Of a stretch of 64,000 nt of DNA, positions 18,297 through 30,052 are shown in pieces. This DNA is from Meconema thalassinum. Lineage: Eukaryota > Arthropoda > Insecta > Orthoptera > Tettigoniidae. Where the stretch lies: assembly GCA_946902985.2 (NCBI GenBank), contig OX336390.1, forward strand, positions 526,398,861 to 526,462,860, written 5' to 3'. The notes beneath the pieces were generated by a model. That model did not search any database. It had not been told where the DNA came from and worked only from the letters and a program-made list of their open reading frames with translations. Positions within the stretch are counted from its first letter, which is position 1; every line of letters starts with the position of its first letter. The translations under genes and the position numbers were made by a program.

Positions 18297-19161
18297 TAGT
18301 GCTCGGATTTTTAGGTGCTAAAAAACGGGAAAATATTTACTTTTTATGTATTAAAAACCTGAAATATGTGACAAAAAAGGAAAAATATTTAATTATAATT
18401 TAGTTTATTAATGTGAATATAAACAACATGCAGTACTCACGAATGCAATTGATGCTATACCTCACTGACTAATCAAGAATTACAATACACAACGAGATAC
18501 ACCTTCAGGTTGTCCATCACAAATGACCGACGATTATGGCGAAACACTTCTTCTGAAGGTGCGAAACTGCGGCAGTATGTTTCTTGCCCTTGAGGTGTTG
18601 TGTAACTTGAGATCGCTGTTCAGCCTTGATTGCTTTCCCACATGTTTGGCATAACAGAACGCCCCCATCAGAAGTAAAATTATCTTTTAATTCTGCAACA
18701 TACTGCTGCAGACGTTAACTTGCATTTTCTTTTACTTTAGGCATCATGGAACTGCCTTACACTTCGCAGTGCCAGAAATGAACTGCATGGGAGTGACACT
18801 GGTTCCAGGTAGCTGGGGGAGGGGAGGTCTAGCACGAGGTACAATATGGGTATGGACAAGGAAATCCCCGGCTTCCACAGTGAGTGGCGCGGGGTGACAA
18901 GTTAAGAATAATAACACAGTTGCAAGCTGACATACGCTCTGCATGAAGATTAGATAGCTCACAGGTTATTCCCAGTTGGAGTAACACAGAACAAAGATGC
19001 ATTAAACTGAAAGATCTAGCATACTGATTTAAAAATGTAAATATTATGTCTTTTTATGGGCTAATAAGTGAAAAGCAGGAATTTATGTATTTATAGAAGA
19101 AAATGCTTAAAATATGTATTAACTTAAAAACATATTTATTTACCTAAAATTCCGAGCCCTA
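18297..19161. mobile_element. hAT element inserted in the P-like transposase
   Basis: 865 bp with imperfect inverted ends (TAGTGCTCGGATTTTTAGGT and, inverted, TAGGGCTCGGAATTTTAGGT) and a perfect 8 bp duplication ATTATGAC (18289-18296, 19162-19169), the duplication size of hAT transposons. It retains a zinc-finger remnant on the minus strand but no transposase core, so it is an internally deleted copy. A relative with similar ends lies at 29209-30052. Confidence 0.88.
18535..18747 (-). pseudogene. BED-type zinc finger remnant of the hAT element (CGGBP1-like)
   Basis: From ATG at 18747 the minus strand reads MMPKVKENAS, a stop, then RLQQYVAELKDNFTSDGG, VLLCQTCGKAIKAEQRS and QVTQHLKGKKHTAAV. 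The C..C...H.....H spacing and the LLC..C and QHL..KKH motifs match BED-like fingers of hAT transposases and the domesticated CGG-repeat-binding protein CGGBP1. The in-frame stop shows decay. Confidence 0.7.
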
Positions 19162-19682
19162 ATTATGACCAAGGAACAGATGAAATTTTAGGTTCACATA
19201 AAAAGTTCAGGTTCTAATGGTAATATCTTTATGTGCTAAATGGACGCAACCTGCGTATTATGACTTTGATGTGTCCATGTCAGCATATCTTATTAAAGAT
19301 ATCATCGTCAGTCTAGAGAATATAAGTGTTAAGGTTGTAGCTACTGTGTCTGACGGAACTGCGATTAACTTGTAGCGGTCGTGATAAGCAGTGAGTAAGC
19401 GTAGCTGCTGAACCTTTCCTCAAGACATGAATGAGGCCCTTGCTTTCCTCGAAATAGTGGACGATTCTCTGGACGTTTTTAACTCGTGTGTACCTGACTC
19501 GCTTGACACTAGTTGAAAGTTAAGAAAATGAAATGTTTGAGTAGAAAATCATATGAATACATTATCTGAAACAATAATAGTTCAGTAGACTTACCTCCAT
19601 TTTTTGCTGTAAAAGGTGACATTTGTTAAACAATATTCTGTTGACAACAATATTGCCTAATATTTTACTTCAAAAATATAAA

Positions 19683-19910
19683 TATACCAGATGAATCAGC
19701 TGCCCCTAATAATATTATTTTATGCAGCCCAACTAGCATTTGGTACTAATTCACTGCAAGCAAAAAGTATTCAAACGATTCTGAATAGGCTACTATTATT
19801 TTTTCCTTCAATGTGACTACAGACTTATACGAGGGAAAAATAATAGGGTTTTCGAGTTAGTTGGGCTGCATAAAACAATATTATTAGGGGCAACTGATTC
19901 ACCTGGTATA
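19683..19910. mobile_element. MITE with long terminal inverted repeats
   Basis: 228 bp whose two ends are inverted copies of about 53 bp with only a few mismatches, starting TATACCAG and including GCCCCTAATAATATT and TATGCAGCCCAACTA. The TA-rich ends suggest TA target sites, as in Tc1/mariner-derived MITEs. No coding capacity. Confidence 0.85.
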
Positions 19911-19992
19911 CAAACATTGTAAGACGTCTAAATAGAAATAAAAGTTATTTGGATTTAAGCTTTAAATCAACCACCGTGTAAAATGAAAATAT

Positions 19993-21224
19993 GAAAACAT
20001 GACTTTATTTAACTTCGCAGTCTTAAAGCAAGTAATATCCAAATATTGGGAGTTTAACAAAACAGCCCATCTTCTTTTTGTAGATTTCAACAAGGCATAC
20101 GATAGTGTCAATAGGAAACAAATGTGGAAATACATGCAGCGGAATGGAATACCAGAAAAACTTATCACTATGGAAAAACTGTGCACAGAAGGGTCCAAAT
20201 GCAAAATTAGAATCAATAATGAATAAACCGAAGAATTTAATGTCAACACTGGAGTAAGACAGGGAGATGGACTCTCGCCTTTATTATTCAATTTTATTTA
20301 GCTTTAGAAGAAACATTGAAACGAGTAAACCAGCTCCACCCAGACCTTGAAGTGGGAAACAAGATAAACATATTAGCTTATGCTGATGACATAACACTCA
20401 TGGCAGAAAGCGAATACGATCTAAAAATACTCACAGAAACCCTTATTGAAGAAGCCAAGGAGGTAGGTCTAATGATAAATGAACAAAAAACAAAATATCT
20501 AGTTGTAGGAAGGAATGCAGCACAAGTACAAAACCCCTTAACAGTTGCTTCATACGCTTTTCACAGATGTACTGAGTTCAGATATCTGGGGATTATCATA
20601 GACCAGAATATTATGGAAGAAACAGAAATAAAATCAAGAATTCTCAGTGGCAACAAAAGCTACTGGTCCCTGCAAAATCTCTTAAAGAGTAAAATTATAT
20701 CTAGAAAAACTAAAGTGAGAATTTATAAAAGCATTATACTTCCTGTTGTCGGGTATGGCTCAGAAACCTGGGTATTGTCCAAGCAAACTGAAAGGAAATT
20801 AGTAACTTTTGAAAATAGAATACTACGACGCATTTTCGGACCGATAGTAGAAAATGGCCAGTGGAGAATTAGAACAAATAAGGAATTGCGGGATCTCTAC
20901 AAAGAACCGGATATCGTGGCCCGTGCCAAAAGCCAAAGACTGCGCTGGGCCGGTCATGTGCATAGAAGAAGTAGAGAATTGAATTTAAGAGCAGTTTTGG
21001 AAGGTGAACCCAGAGGAAGGCGACCATTGGGACGACCGAGACTTCGCTGGTGGGACCAAGTTCAAAAAGATATGAGAAAAATCAGAGTCACGGAGGACAT
21101 AATGGATGATCGAGAAAGATGGCGCCGTGCTGTTGGCGAGGCCAAAAACCTGCTTAGGTTTGAGTGGCCAACGCCTAGCGTTGTAGGCAGCATTCAAAGC
21201 GCTTGCGTCTCGCGGACTGCATAA
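19993..21224 (+). pseudogene. LINE reverse transcriptase, 5'-truncated
   Basis: First part: HLLFVDFNKAYDSVNRKQMW (RT motif A with FVDF). A stop near 20224 is followed by EFNVNTGVRQGDGLSPLLFN (motif B), then from 20316 a 302-codon frame with ILAYADDITLMAES (motif C, catalytic YADD), LGIIIDQN, and the C-terminal landmarks YGSETWVLSK, AKSQRLRWAGHVHRR and GRPRLRWWDQVQKDM. This is the RT and C-terminal region of a non-LTR retrotransposon of the RTE/Jockey type. The endonuclease is missing and stops interrupt the RT. Confidence 0.88.
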
Positions 21225-21537
21225 TATGTGCTCCTGTGGATACTGAAAGCTATAGTTGCTTCGCGTCCTGCACCAAGTTATAAAATGTCGACCATGTCGA
21301 TACGTCCAGACTACAGTAGGTATAACAGTTGTGCAGCAATCCTTGCACACAAACAAACATCGACCACTAAGAAAATACTGAAAAATGGCTTCCAACGCGT
21401 TAATAAAATAATTACCATACGTAACAAGAAAATGTACTGAAAAACATTCGACCAAACGCTGCTCATTCTCTGATTGGTAAATCAAATATAGTTTATGAAC
21501 CTCTTCTTGAGTTCATTTAACACTTGCAATGCTTGTT

Positions 21538-21583
21538 AGCCTATTTTCAATTTTGAAAAATAGGCTTAACAGATCACCTTTTG

Positions 21584-21618
<35 letters not shown>

Positions 21619-23220
21619 TTCGTGTGTGTGTCCCCCCCTAATAAAATCTAAACGGCAGGAGCGATTTCAATGAAACTCGGAAAGTTCGTAGCACTATTCC
21701 CGGCGACCTCGACCGTGCCCTTCAAATTTTGTTAAGACTCACCAATCCAACATGGCGGCTGTGCGAAATATTTCACCAGCATTCAATATCTCCGAAACTA
21801 TTACCGATATTACCCTGACATTTTCTAATGTGATAGAGGGAACTACTATAAGTTCACTTATGTGACTTTTGAAAACCTGGTAACTACAAAACCAACATGG
21901 AGGCCAAGCGAATTTGCGACTTTTAAATAGACGTTTCTCGCGATTTGACAAACCAAACGCAATGAAACTTGGTACAGTATATGTTTATATACATTGTAAT
22001 GCACCGACATCTAACTTCGTTCAATTGTTCACATAATCACAAGATGGCGGATGTGCGAAATATTTCACCGGCATTCTATATCTCTGAAACTATTAGCGGT
22101 ATCTCCCTAAAATTTTGTACGGAGATAAAGGGTACTACTGGAAGTCCATCTATAAGACTTTCAAAAACCGGTTAACAACAAAACGAACATGGCGGCCAAG
22201 CGAATTTGAAAATTTTAAATTGACTTTTCTCGCGATTTAATGTTCCAAGCGCACTGAAACCTGGTACAGGAAATATTTATACACATTGTAATCCACTGGT
22301 ATCTAATTTAGTTCAATTGTTTACATAACCTCAAGATGGCGGCAGTGCGAATTTTAAAATTAAGTTTTTATTTCTTGTGATGTTGTCATGCGATCTCGGT
22401 TCCCGGTCAATGCATGTGAGATTTTCGAAGTGAAATGCCATGTCCTGTGGTTCGGATTCCACGTAAAAAGGAGGTCCCGTGGCTCATAATCACAAGATTC
22501 ACGGTCACGTAAAACTACAATCTTCCTTCCTTCCTTCCTTTGTCATGCGATCGAAGTGAAAGCTTGAATAATGAACCTACGCAATAATTTTCCTTTAATG
22601 GTACATGACTCTATGGCCTATACATTTAACAATCCAACATGGCGACCATCCGAAATATTTAGACGATACTGAATATCTACGAATCTGTTTTAGCAATCAA
22701 ACTGCATTTTTTAATGTTGATAGGGGCTACGAACTTAAGTTCACCTATAGGACTTTAAATAACCTGGTGATCACAAATCCAACATGGCGGTGACGCGAAT
22801 TATAAATAATCACATGGACGTTTCTCGCAATTTAACCATCCGCGTGCAGTGAAACTTGGTACAGTAAATCCTTATACGAATGTTATTCCACTGGCATCTA
22901 ATTTATTTCAATTGTTTCCATAACCTCAAGATGGCAGCTGTGCAAAATTTTAAAATCTCCTTGTTTTTTCTTGTGTCCTAAATATGCGATTGAAGTTTGA
23001 ATACTACACGTTCACAATAATCTGCATGTAACAGTACATAACTCTAGGACCTACATATATAAAATCCAACATGGCGACCATCCGAAATATTAAGTCGGTT
23101 CTCAATATCTACGAATGTATTACAGCAATCAAACAGAAATTGTGTATGTTGATAGTGGCAATTAACATAAGTAGGATATATGAAAATAGGCTGTATAGTT
23201 CTTCACGGAACTACTTGTTT
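21538..23220 (+). mobile_element. Helentron-like non-autonomous element, copy A
   Basis: Starts with AGCCTATTTTC in a short hairpin, then a (GT)n run, then nine divergent ~145 bp units marked by ACATGGCGGC/AGATGGCGGC motifs (about 21751, 21892, 22043, 22189, 22333, 22636, 22782, 22929, 23067; the larger step is a SINE insertion). It ends with GAAAATAGGCT, the inverse of the start, followed by a terminal hairpin TAGTTC-TTCAC-GGAACTA and CTTGTT. Subterminal inverted repeats, a 3' hairpin and internal tandem units are features of Helentron-associated (DINE/HINE-like) elements. Assignment is inference; no Rep/helicase is present. Confidence 0.62.
22396..22539 (+). mobile_element. SINE family B, 5' truncated, inserted in copy A
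   Basis: 144 bp flanked by TTGTCATGCGATC (22383-22395, 22540-22552). Contains the family B signature (GCATGTGAGATTTTCGAAG, TGGTTCGGATTCCACG) and ends in a (CTTC)n tail. The A box is lost. Confidence 0.9.
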
Positions 23221-23264
23221 TTTATTTCTTATTCAGTGCTTTAGTAAGGAGTTATTGCGACAGT

Positions 23265-23656
23265 AGCTTGCCACGGTGGGTGAGTGGATATCGTGTCGGT
23301 CTACTAACCCCAAGATTGCAGGTTCGCTCCTGACCATGGTAAGTGATTTTTGAAAGGCGGCAAAAATACGATACGCATGTCATACGATGATGGCATGTCA
23401 AAGAACCCATTAGAATTCAGTAGGCCGAGTTCATAATGGCAAAATTAATCTCGGGAGTTTCCGCCAACACAAAGTTCCTCTTTTCTCTACTAGAAAGCGC
23501 TATAACTTAGTGTTCAATGAGCTTAGATGTCTAACATCTAACCTCCTTGACTTTCATAGTCAATGAACAACGAAATTCGACATGCAAGCTACCCTCTGGG
23601 TGTCAAATAACAAAGCTTGCACCCGGCACCCGAGACCATACGATAATATTATTATA
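23265..23656 (+). mobile_element. tRNA-derived SINE, family F, full length
   Basis: 392 bp between ATTGCGACAGT duplications (23254-23264, 23657-23667). The head GGTGGGTGAGTGG with B box GGTTCGCTCC is tRNA-like. The tail ends AGCTTGCACCCGGCACCCGA, then CATACGATA and (ATT)n. Another copy is at 56105-56848 (interrupted); a tail fragment is at 36183-36255. Confidence 0.9.
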
Positions 23657-23667
23657 ATTGCGACAGT

Positions 23668-25370
23668 TACTTTACTGTTTCGGGGTTACATTTTTAAACA
23701 AAGAAAACACGCCACATTTTAAGAATATATTCATAAAAATTAAAAAAAAACTTATGAGGTCAGTCGGGGGTCAGAGAGTTTTTGTTTCTGTGTGTCCGTC
23801 CATCCGTTGTGTTCTGTGTATGTCAAACCCCACCTTTCCTGTATCAATTCCTAAATCAAATTGAATAAATTTGCTACTGAGGTGTTCTTTAATCCCTGCG
23901 CCTTAACTGCACTGTTTATATTGCCACCATATTAGTGAATAAAAAATTACGGCCACCTAAAATCACATTGCCTAAGTTAGCTACCGACTGAAATAATTAT
24001 CTGAACATTACTAAATTCAAAGGTCACGTATTACACTATAAGGGAAATCGGACACCAAAGTAACACATTTCTTGGCTAAAGGGGCAGGCATAGTTTTCAG
24101 GTATTCGAAAACTTACATTCCAATGGTACAATGTTCACTAAGTGTGCCATTCAACTGACGGAGAAGTTTCCATCATCTTGAATATTATGCGCATCCGCCA
24201 TCTTGTAATATTAAATATTATAATTGCTTATTGACCATCTAGGCCAGTAAATTTGATTTGAAGTTGTTTATGTATTTAATTTATTCATGTTTATAGTTAT
24301 GGATTCAAGATGTGTTAAATTTAATTTAGTCTTGTGAAACCCCTTCTATACAAGTGATTATTAATTTAATTGATGAAGTAATTTGAAATTTTCTCTAAGT
24401 GTTCAATTGTGTTGTTAATGTCGCTTGCTCTCAATGTAGGCCTACGTAGGTCATGATTTCACTCAATAGGCATGGAACGTTAATTCTTTTTCTCTCGCCA
24501 ATTGATGGCCCTCGTGATTTAAAGGTATATAAAAGTACTGTAGCTGCATAACTATTGTCTGGGAGTGAGAAACTTAAAAGTCACCTTCCGCTTAAAGCCC
24601 CTAATCCTTATAAAATGGGGAGAGAAACTCATGTATAAGGATCAGTGGTTTAACCACGGGGGATGATTAAGGGGAACAATCCCCTCCACAGCAAAGAAAT
24701 AAAAACATGTCATTCGATTTTTAAAAATTATGAATATAACCAATCTTCAGGTCAATGACAAAATTATTGAATTCAATTGAATTTAATTACTGAATTATGA
24801 AATGATATCGCGTACAAACACAAAAACAAGAAGTATAGTTTTGATTTCATTGATTATGTCTAATTTTTCCCCTCCCCACAAAGCAAAGAACAAAAACAAT
24901 AATCAAAGACGAAAGCAAACAACAAACTCATAACCAAAACGCACAATGCAATAAGCAGTAAACAACAAGCACAAAACGAAAAACAACAAAACCAGAAAGC
25001 AATCACAAAACATTGAAAACAAAAGCAAAAACGAACAAAGTACCAAAATCCAAAACAAACAACACACACTAAACCTAACCTTGAAAACAAAAGAGAGGAA
25101 AGGAAACAAAATAAAATATTTGAAGAAAATTTGTTATTTCCTATAAACGGTTTATCAGGTAAGTGAATAGCGCTAGACTCATTCATCCCCCTCCAGAAGC
25201 AAATCCTAGTTACGCCACTGATAAGGATCAATCGCTTTCTTTGGTGACAGTTGGGAATGAGTTGACCATCGGGACTTCACCTAGCTCTTGTCTCCCGCAG
25301 CGAAGTACAACTACAATGTGCCACAATTAGTATGGGTCGTAGTGCAAGGTGCACTCTCCTAACAGGATCC
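23668..25370. other. Unassigned stretch
   Basis: No gene recognised. 24870-25110 is strongly strand-biased (rich in A and C on the plus strand), which creates open but hydrophobic, low-complexity frames on the minus strand. I regard these as composition artefacts. Confidence 0.4.
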
Positions 25371-25378
25371 AGAGCTTG

Positions 25379-25411
25379 CTGATGAGCCCAAGTTGGTACA
25401 CCTGGGCAAAA
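25379..25411 (+). ncRNA. Degenerate hammerhead-like motif
   Basis: CTGATGA followed by GCCCA, a 12-base loop and TGGGC (a 5 bp stem II), then AAAAC where a functional core needs GAAA. Related sequence on the minus strand at 61661-61693 keeps GAAA. Flanks suitable as stems I and III are not obvious, so this may be only a decayed relative. Confidence 0.3.
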
Positions 25412-25782
25412 CCTCGCATCGGACACGCCATAAACCTGGAATAATTGCCAGAGTTTTAATTAATTAACTTATTGGCCTTTCAAGATACAACTGACGCTGA
25501 ACTCGGCTACGCCAGTGTTTGTTGATCATAGCAGCTGGAGTCTTGCAGGACGAGGAGGGTACAGTGATGACAGAGTGCAGTCCCCACATGAATCAAACAG
25601 CATTGCGTGCGCTCCTTGTGGTAGAAGTTATTGCGATTTGCGATCGGATAAATCATAATATAAAACGCTAAGGTGTACAGTAGGCCTATGTTTCACAAAA
25701 CTCAAGTGCGGGTTGTGCCAAAATCTTCCAAGTCGTCTCAACAGTACAGAAAAAATCTTGCATTTCTTGAAAGTCAACGGAA

Positions 25783-26080
25783 ATATTTATATTTGTTTAA
25801 AAAGTGCACTTAAACAAATAAACAAGATTATAGCCCCTGCTAGAACTGTGCCGCGTCGAGCCCGCGTTACAGTAGAGCTGGCCGGGGTGTCCACAAGTAA
25901 CCGATCATAACAAATGACCATTCAAAAGAAAGATAATTATCCGCAACAGTGACGAATTGCACTCTCATTTCATAAATATCAACAATTTGTTTAAAAAGTG
26001 CGCTTAAACAAATAAACAAGTCAATAATCCTTGCCAGAACTGTGTCGCGTCGAGCCAGCATATTAGTAAAGCCGGGAGGG
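25783..26080. repeat. Direct duplication, ~100 bp, spaced ~195 bp
   Basis: The block TTGTTTAAAAAGTGCACTTA ... ACAAATAAACAAG ... GAACTGTGCCGCGTCGAGCC near 25796 recurs near 25986 with a few differences. The core is itself palindromic (TTTGTTTAA / TTAAACAAA). Confidence 0.75.
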
Positions 26081-27590
26081 TAATTTAACACATGCGAGAG
26101 TTCTCGCCCAGGCCTTCTACTTAATAATAATAATAACGAATTAAAAATGCTGCGTTTCTAATTGATTCGGAACTGCCCAGCTTAGCGTAACAGGGGATCA
26201 TGTCACCACGGAGAGGAGAACGATGACTGACAGTAGCCTATAATACTCGCGTAACTGTACCTGTCAACTAAGCATGCTGACAACATAACACAAGTAAACA
26301 AAGAATAGTTCCCACCTCCGCCACCGGCACTCGTAACCTGAAAGGCTTTTACTTGGCAGTGACAATCAATATTGCATAAGAAGTTATTTGTATTCCTCTC
26401 TGAACAGACGTTTTGGTATTCCATAGCTAAACAGGATTTCCAGACTTTCTGACGATCTACCATGTTAATGCTTTCTCGTATGTAGGTTGGGATATTAAAC
26501 TCTTTATGTCTTTCTATTAGCTGAGACTCAGTAAAAGCTGCGTAAATGCACAATATACAGTATTACGCCGAAAGCCAGTTCGTTTTACGAGGAGCATTGT
26601 TTAGGAAACAGTCTTTAATCTTCGTACGATTCTTTCGGAAATGATGATTTAATCTGCAGTGAACAACCACAACTAATTTCAAAATAATGGCTACAGTCCC
26701 TTTAGTGGCTATTTTTAAATGTAATAAAAGAATTACCACACATAAAGTCTCAATTCTTCTGGTATACTTCCAAAAATTGTTTAAAAATTCCACGAAGGGC
26801 TGTGGTACATTTTTAACAGCTCGTTATTCAAACCAACCGAAGTACTTCCCCTAATTTCTGTCTCAAGCATTCAATAGAAGTATTTTAGTACGGAATATTA
26901 TTTTCACAATTATTCTCTGGTGACCGTCAATAGAGGTATTTTAGTACGGAATATTATTTTGACAATTATTATTTGGTGACCAGCGTTGTAGGCAGTACTC
27001 TGGATATTCCCTTTCAGTGACAGCGATCAACGACACAATTATATTGCTCATCTTTATTTAGTTATTCTAACAGTTACATGCTTTCACTGGTCAGCACGCA
27101 GGCTATATCAAGTTCTATATGGGTAAATAAAATGTAGCTTCCTTCTTTTAATTTCGTAAATAATAATAATAATCATAATAAATTCACTGAAAATTGCTCA
27201 GAAACATAAATTAATAGATTCAATGACACCATACTAAAAATATACACCAAGCACAGTTGTTGAAAGTAACACCTACAATATCTATTGGGATAGATGTATC
27301 ATCACACATATCTTCATCATATATTTTAGAGCCTTATAAATTTTTATAAGCATTATATATATTGTATATGTTCTTTTTTAAATTTCAATAATAATTCAAT
27401 TTAAACTGATCTGAATTAAAAAAAAAATTACATTATATATATTTCCATATTTTAACGATTTATTCTAATTAGACAGTATTTTGGATTATAATTAACAATA
27501 TGATTAACAAAATGTTTAATATTTGAAGATTAGTCTATGATTACTGAGAAAAATTGTTTATAGTGAATATTTTATTTCTAGTCTAGGTAC
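26081..27590. other. AT-rich, unassigned
   Basis: No recognisable coding region; frames at 26203-26553 and 26563-26793 show no motif. Includes a 56 bp tandem duplication at 26871-26982 and an AT-rich tract at 27300-27560. Confidence 0.4.
26871..26982. repeat. 56 bp tandem duplication
   Basis: TCAATAGARGTATTTTAGTA begins at 26871 and again at 26927, and the two units are nearly identical through TTGGTGACC. Confidence 0.85.
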
Positions 27591-27593
27591 AAG

Positions 27594-28345
27594 AACAGTT
27601 AGACATAAAAAATGAAAAGATTGAGCAATGGGCATTGAAGATAAATGTGGAGAAGAGTAAAACAGTGGTGATGAGTAAGAAGGAAGAGGAGTAATCAAAG
27701 TCGGAGATAATGAATTAGAGGTGGTGACACACTTCAAATACTTGGGAAGTGAACTGACTGAAGATGGAAGACTAGATTTGGAAATTAGCAGAAGAATACA
27801 ACGCGGGAGTGCTTTCTACCAACGGGGACTAGTATGGAACAAGGATATACCAATTAAGGCTAAAAAAGTTATGTACAAAGCATATTATGTTCCTATAATG
27901 GCGTATGCAGCAGAAACTTGGGGAATGACTAAGAGGGATGAGAGCAGAGTACAGGCAGCTGAGATGAGATTCCTGAGAAGTGTGGTCCAGAAAACGAGGA
28001 GAGACAGAGTGAGAAATGAAGATATACGGAAAGAACTGGGAGTAAAGAAACTAAATGACAAACTGGAGAAAAACAGATTGAGATGGTTTGGACATGTCAA
28101 ACGGATGAATGAAGTAAGGCTACCAAGACGAGCACTGGAACGACGGATGACAGGGAAGAGAGGACGAGAAAGACCAAGAATGCGTTGGATGGACGCGGTG
28201 AAGCATAGCATTAGAAAACGGAACCTGGATTAGAACACCGTGTCGGAAGAGGAATGGTGGAACGACAGAACAAAGTGGAGAGGAACCATATTTGCCCCCA
28301 CCCAGTGTCAGCTGGAAAAGGGGAAATGAAGATGATCTCTTTTTG
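27594..28345 (+). pseudogene. LINE reverse transcriptase C-terminal region
   Basis: After a frame break near 27692 the frame from 27721 reads VTHFKYLGSELTEDGRLDLE, AYAAETWGMTKRDESRV and NRLRWFGHVKRMNE, ending GRERPRMRWMDAVKHSI. These follow the catalytic domain in RTE/Jockey-type ORF2 proteins. Past the stop near 28233 homology continues (EEEWWNDRTKWRGTIFA). The YADD core is absent. A minus-strand relative is at 39835-40040. Confidence 0.85.
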
Positions 28346-28570
28346 CATAGAATGTTAATGTTAGATTAATGCTCTTAATTTAATATTTTTATTCTTAGTA
28401 TAACTGAAGAAGATTACAAGTTAACCAAAACTGGTATTATATTATAATTAGTTTCAATACATTATTGACTTTAAGGTGGATTAGCAATTATTTATCTTAT
28501 CATTAGGTAAAATTTTAATTTTAATTTAAATCACATATAAAACCCTTACAGCTAATATACCAGACATTAT
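28346..28570. other. AT-rich spacer
   Basis: Nothing recognised. Confidence 0.3.
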
Positions 28571-28905
28571 TCATGTGGACAAAATCCAAAAACACGCATT
28601 TGATCGACATTGCTGTGCCAAATACACACAACATGCAACACGTGTACAATCAATAGATCTGCAGATACAGTGAGTTGGCAGAAGAAATATAGAAGATGTG
28701 TCATCAAGAAAAGCCGACTGTTGTACCACTTGTCCTCTCGGCAACAGGTGTTACAAAGAGAAACCTCCAAGGAATGGAGCTTCACATAATTACAGTAACT
28801 TGTGTTCGAAAATCTGTCATTCTTAAGACTTGTTCAACACCTCCTAAAACTCTCCACCACATAAATAAAATAGAAGATCATCAACTTGCAGTAGAACGTC
28901 TGTGA
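28571..28905 (+). pseudogene. Possible LINE ORF2 extreme C-terminus, decayed
   Basis: The frame around 28660-28905 reads LAEEI, a stop, then KPTVVPLVLSATGVTKRNLQ and CVRKSVILKTCST. This resembles a conserved C-terminal module in some LINE proteins (…VPLVLSATG…L…K..I..TC…). Recognition from memory only. Confidence 0.4.
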
Positions 28906-29208
28906 TCGTTTTCTGCCATGTGTAAAGATAGGCGTGTATACAAGAAAGAATAATAGTATAGTGAAGCAGAATTTTATATTACCAATAAACACCTCATTAA
29001 AATAAACCTTTCCGTCCTTGTAATGGATCTAAAAAGTTATCTGAAAAAAGTGAACGTGGAACAAAAGAGACGAAATAAATGAGAAGAACTAATTTAAGCT
29101 TTGTATACACTGAAAGCACTCCCCTCAACATAAGTTGAACACTTTATATTTATCATCCATTACTATAAAATTAATGTCGTAATTCAGAAAAAATAATATT
29201 TTTATCCG

Positions 29209-30052
29209 TAGAGCTCGGATTTTTAGGTACCAAAAATTACTGTTTTAGGCACCTAAAATAGACCTTAAAACTGGTAAATTAGGCTCCAATGCATTAATAT
29301 TAGGCACAAAAAGTGTTATATTAGGCAGCAACCTATTAATATTCAGTAGCTAAAGCTTAAAATATGAATGATCAGTTAATGCATAATTATAAATAACGAC
29401 CAGAAAACAAATTATTTGTCACTAAATTAAACAGTAAACAATTTTTCAGTAACTAGCAGCCAGTCTAAATACAAAACCAATTAACTGTCTCTTTACGGAG
29501 CCTGTTTCCATATTGTGGTTAATATCCACCACCATAATTGGCTGCACAGTATATGACTAACATTTTTTTCCAAATTGGCAATGTCTTTAGTCCGACAAAA
29601 TAATTTTAAAAGCAGAAAAACACCCTTTTAACTGAAACAGATATTGCACCCTGCATCCTCTTATCTGCATTCCTGACAACTTTCACTTCTGTCATCTCGA
29701 GAACCTCTTCATTTAGTGACCGATGAAATAAACTGCAATAGAGTCGAAAGACTGGATTCAGTACTTGTTTCTTCTTTATCTATTCTAACCTTCTTCAATT
29801 TCAGTTTCCGTGGTACGGAACCTTATTTACGTTACTAATTTAACACACCGTCAATTTACAACAAACATTCCCAGCAATACACTGAAAATGCACTTTTAGG
29901 CCTTTTGAGCATTAAAACATAAAATAGGCACCAACGGGTCAAATAGACATTTTGGGATACTAATAAATTCATAGGAATATATATAATTTCATGGAACTAC
30001 TTTCCATCCTTAAAGGAACAAAATAGGCATTTGCCCTAAAATCCGAGGTCTA
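29209..30052. mobile_element. Probable hAT-derived non-autonomous element
   Basis: 844 bp with inverted ends TAGAGCTCGGATTTTTAGG and, inverted from the right, TAGACCTCGGATTTTAGG, like the hAT element at 18297-19161. No 8 bp target duplication is visible (TTTATCCG versus GAACATAA), so one flank may have changed since insertion. Inner sequence is AT-rich and non-coding, with repeated TTAGGCAC-type motifs near the left end. Confidence 0.6.

Larger units (their letters stand above)
17790..19560 (+). pseudogene. Second P-element/THAP9-like transposase, N-terminal and central region, broken
   Basis: In order: a coiled-coil segment LTKREIDELKAENVRLGNQV (about 17797); VNWDLDTICKAIALRNDSLK with LPKLSTSRRWTSNF and GILHDVL (to the stop near 18214); then FCEISFDELNVDS, the FDE motif with the first catalytic Asp; then, after a hAT insertion, YDQGTDEILGSHKKF, WTQPAYYDFDVSM and VVATVSDGT; and finally a VFNS motif (VDDSLDVFNSC) near 19475. 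These are successive landmarks of the P-element RNase H-like transposase. Stops and frameshifts separate them. No THAP finger or C-terminal domain was found, so this copy is complementary to, but not continuous with, the one at 3-11 kb. Confidence 0.8.

Noticed and set aside
24860..25231. 123-codon hydrophobic minus-strand frame
   Set aside because: Due to strand-biased AC-rich composition; FCFCF-like low complexity; no signal or domain pattern.
29209..30052. Calling this a confirmed hAT insertion
   Set aside because: The ends match the hAT copy at 18297, but no 8 bp target duplication is visible, so it is listed only as probable.
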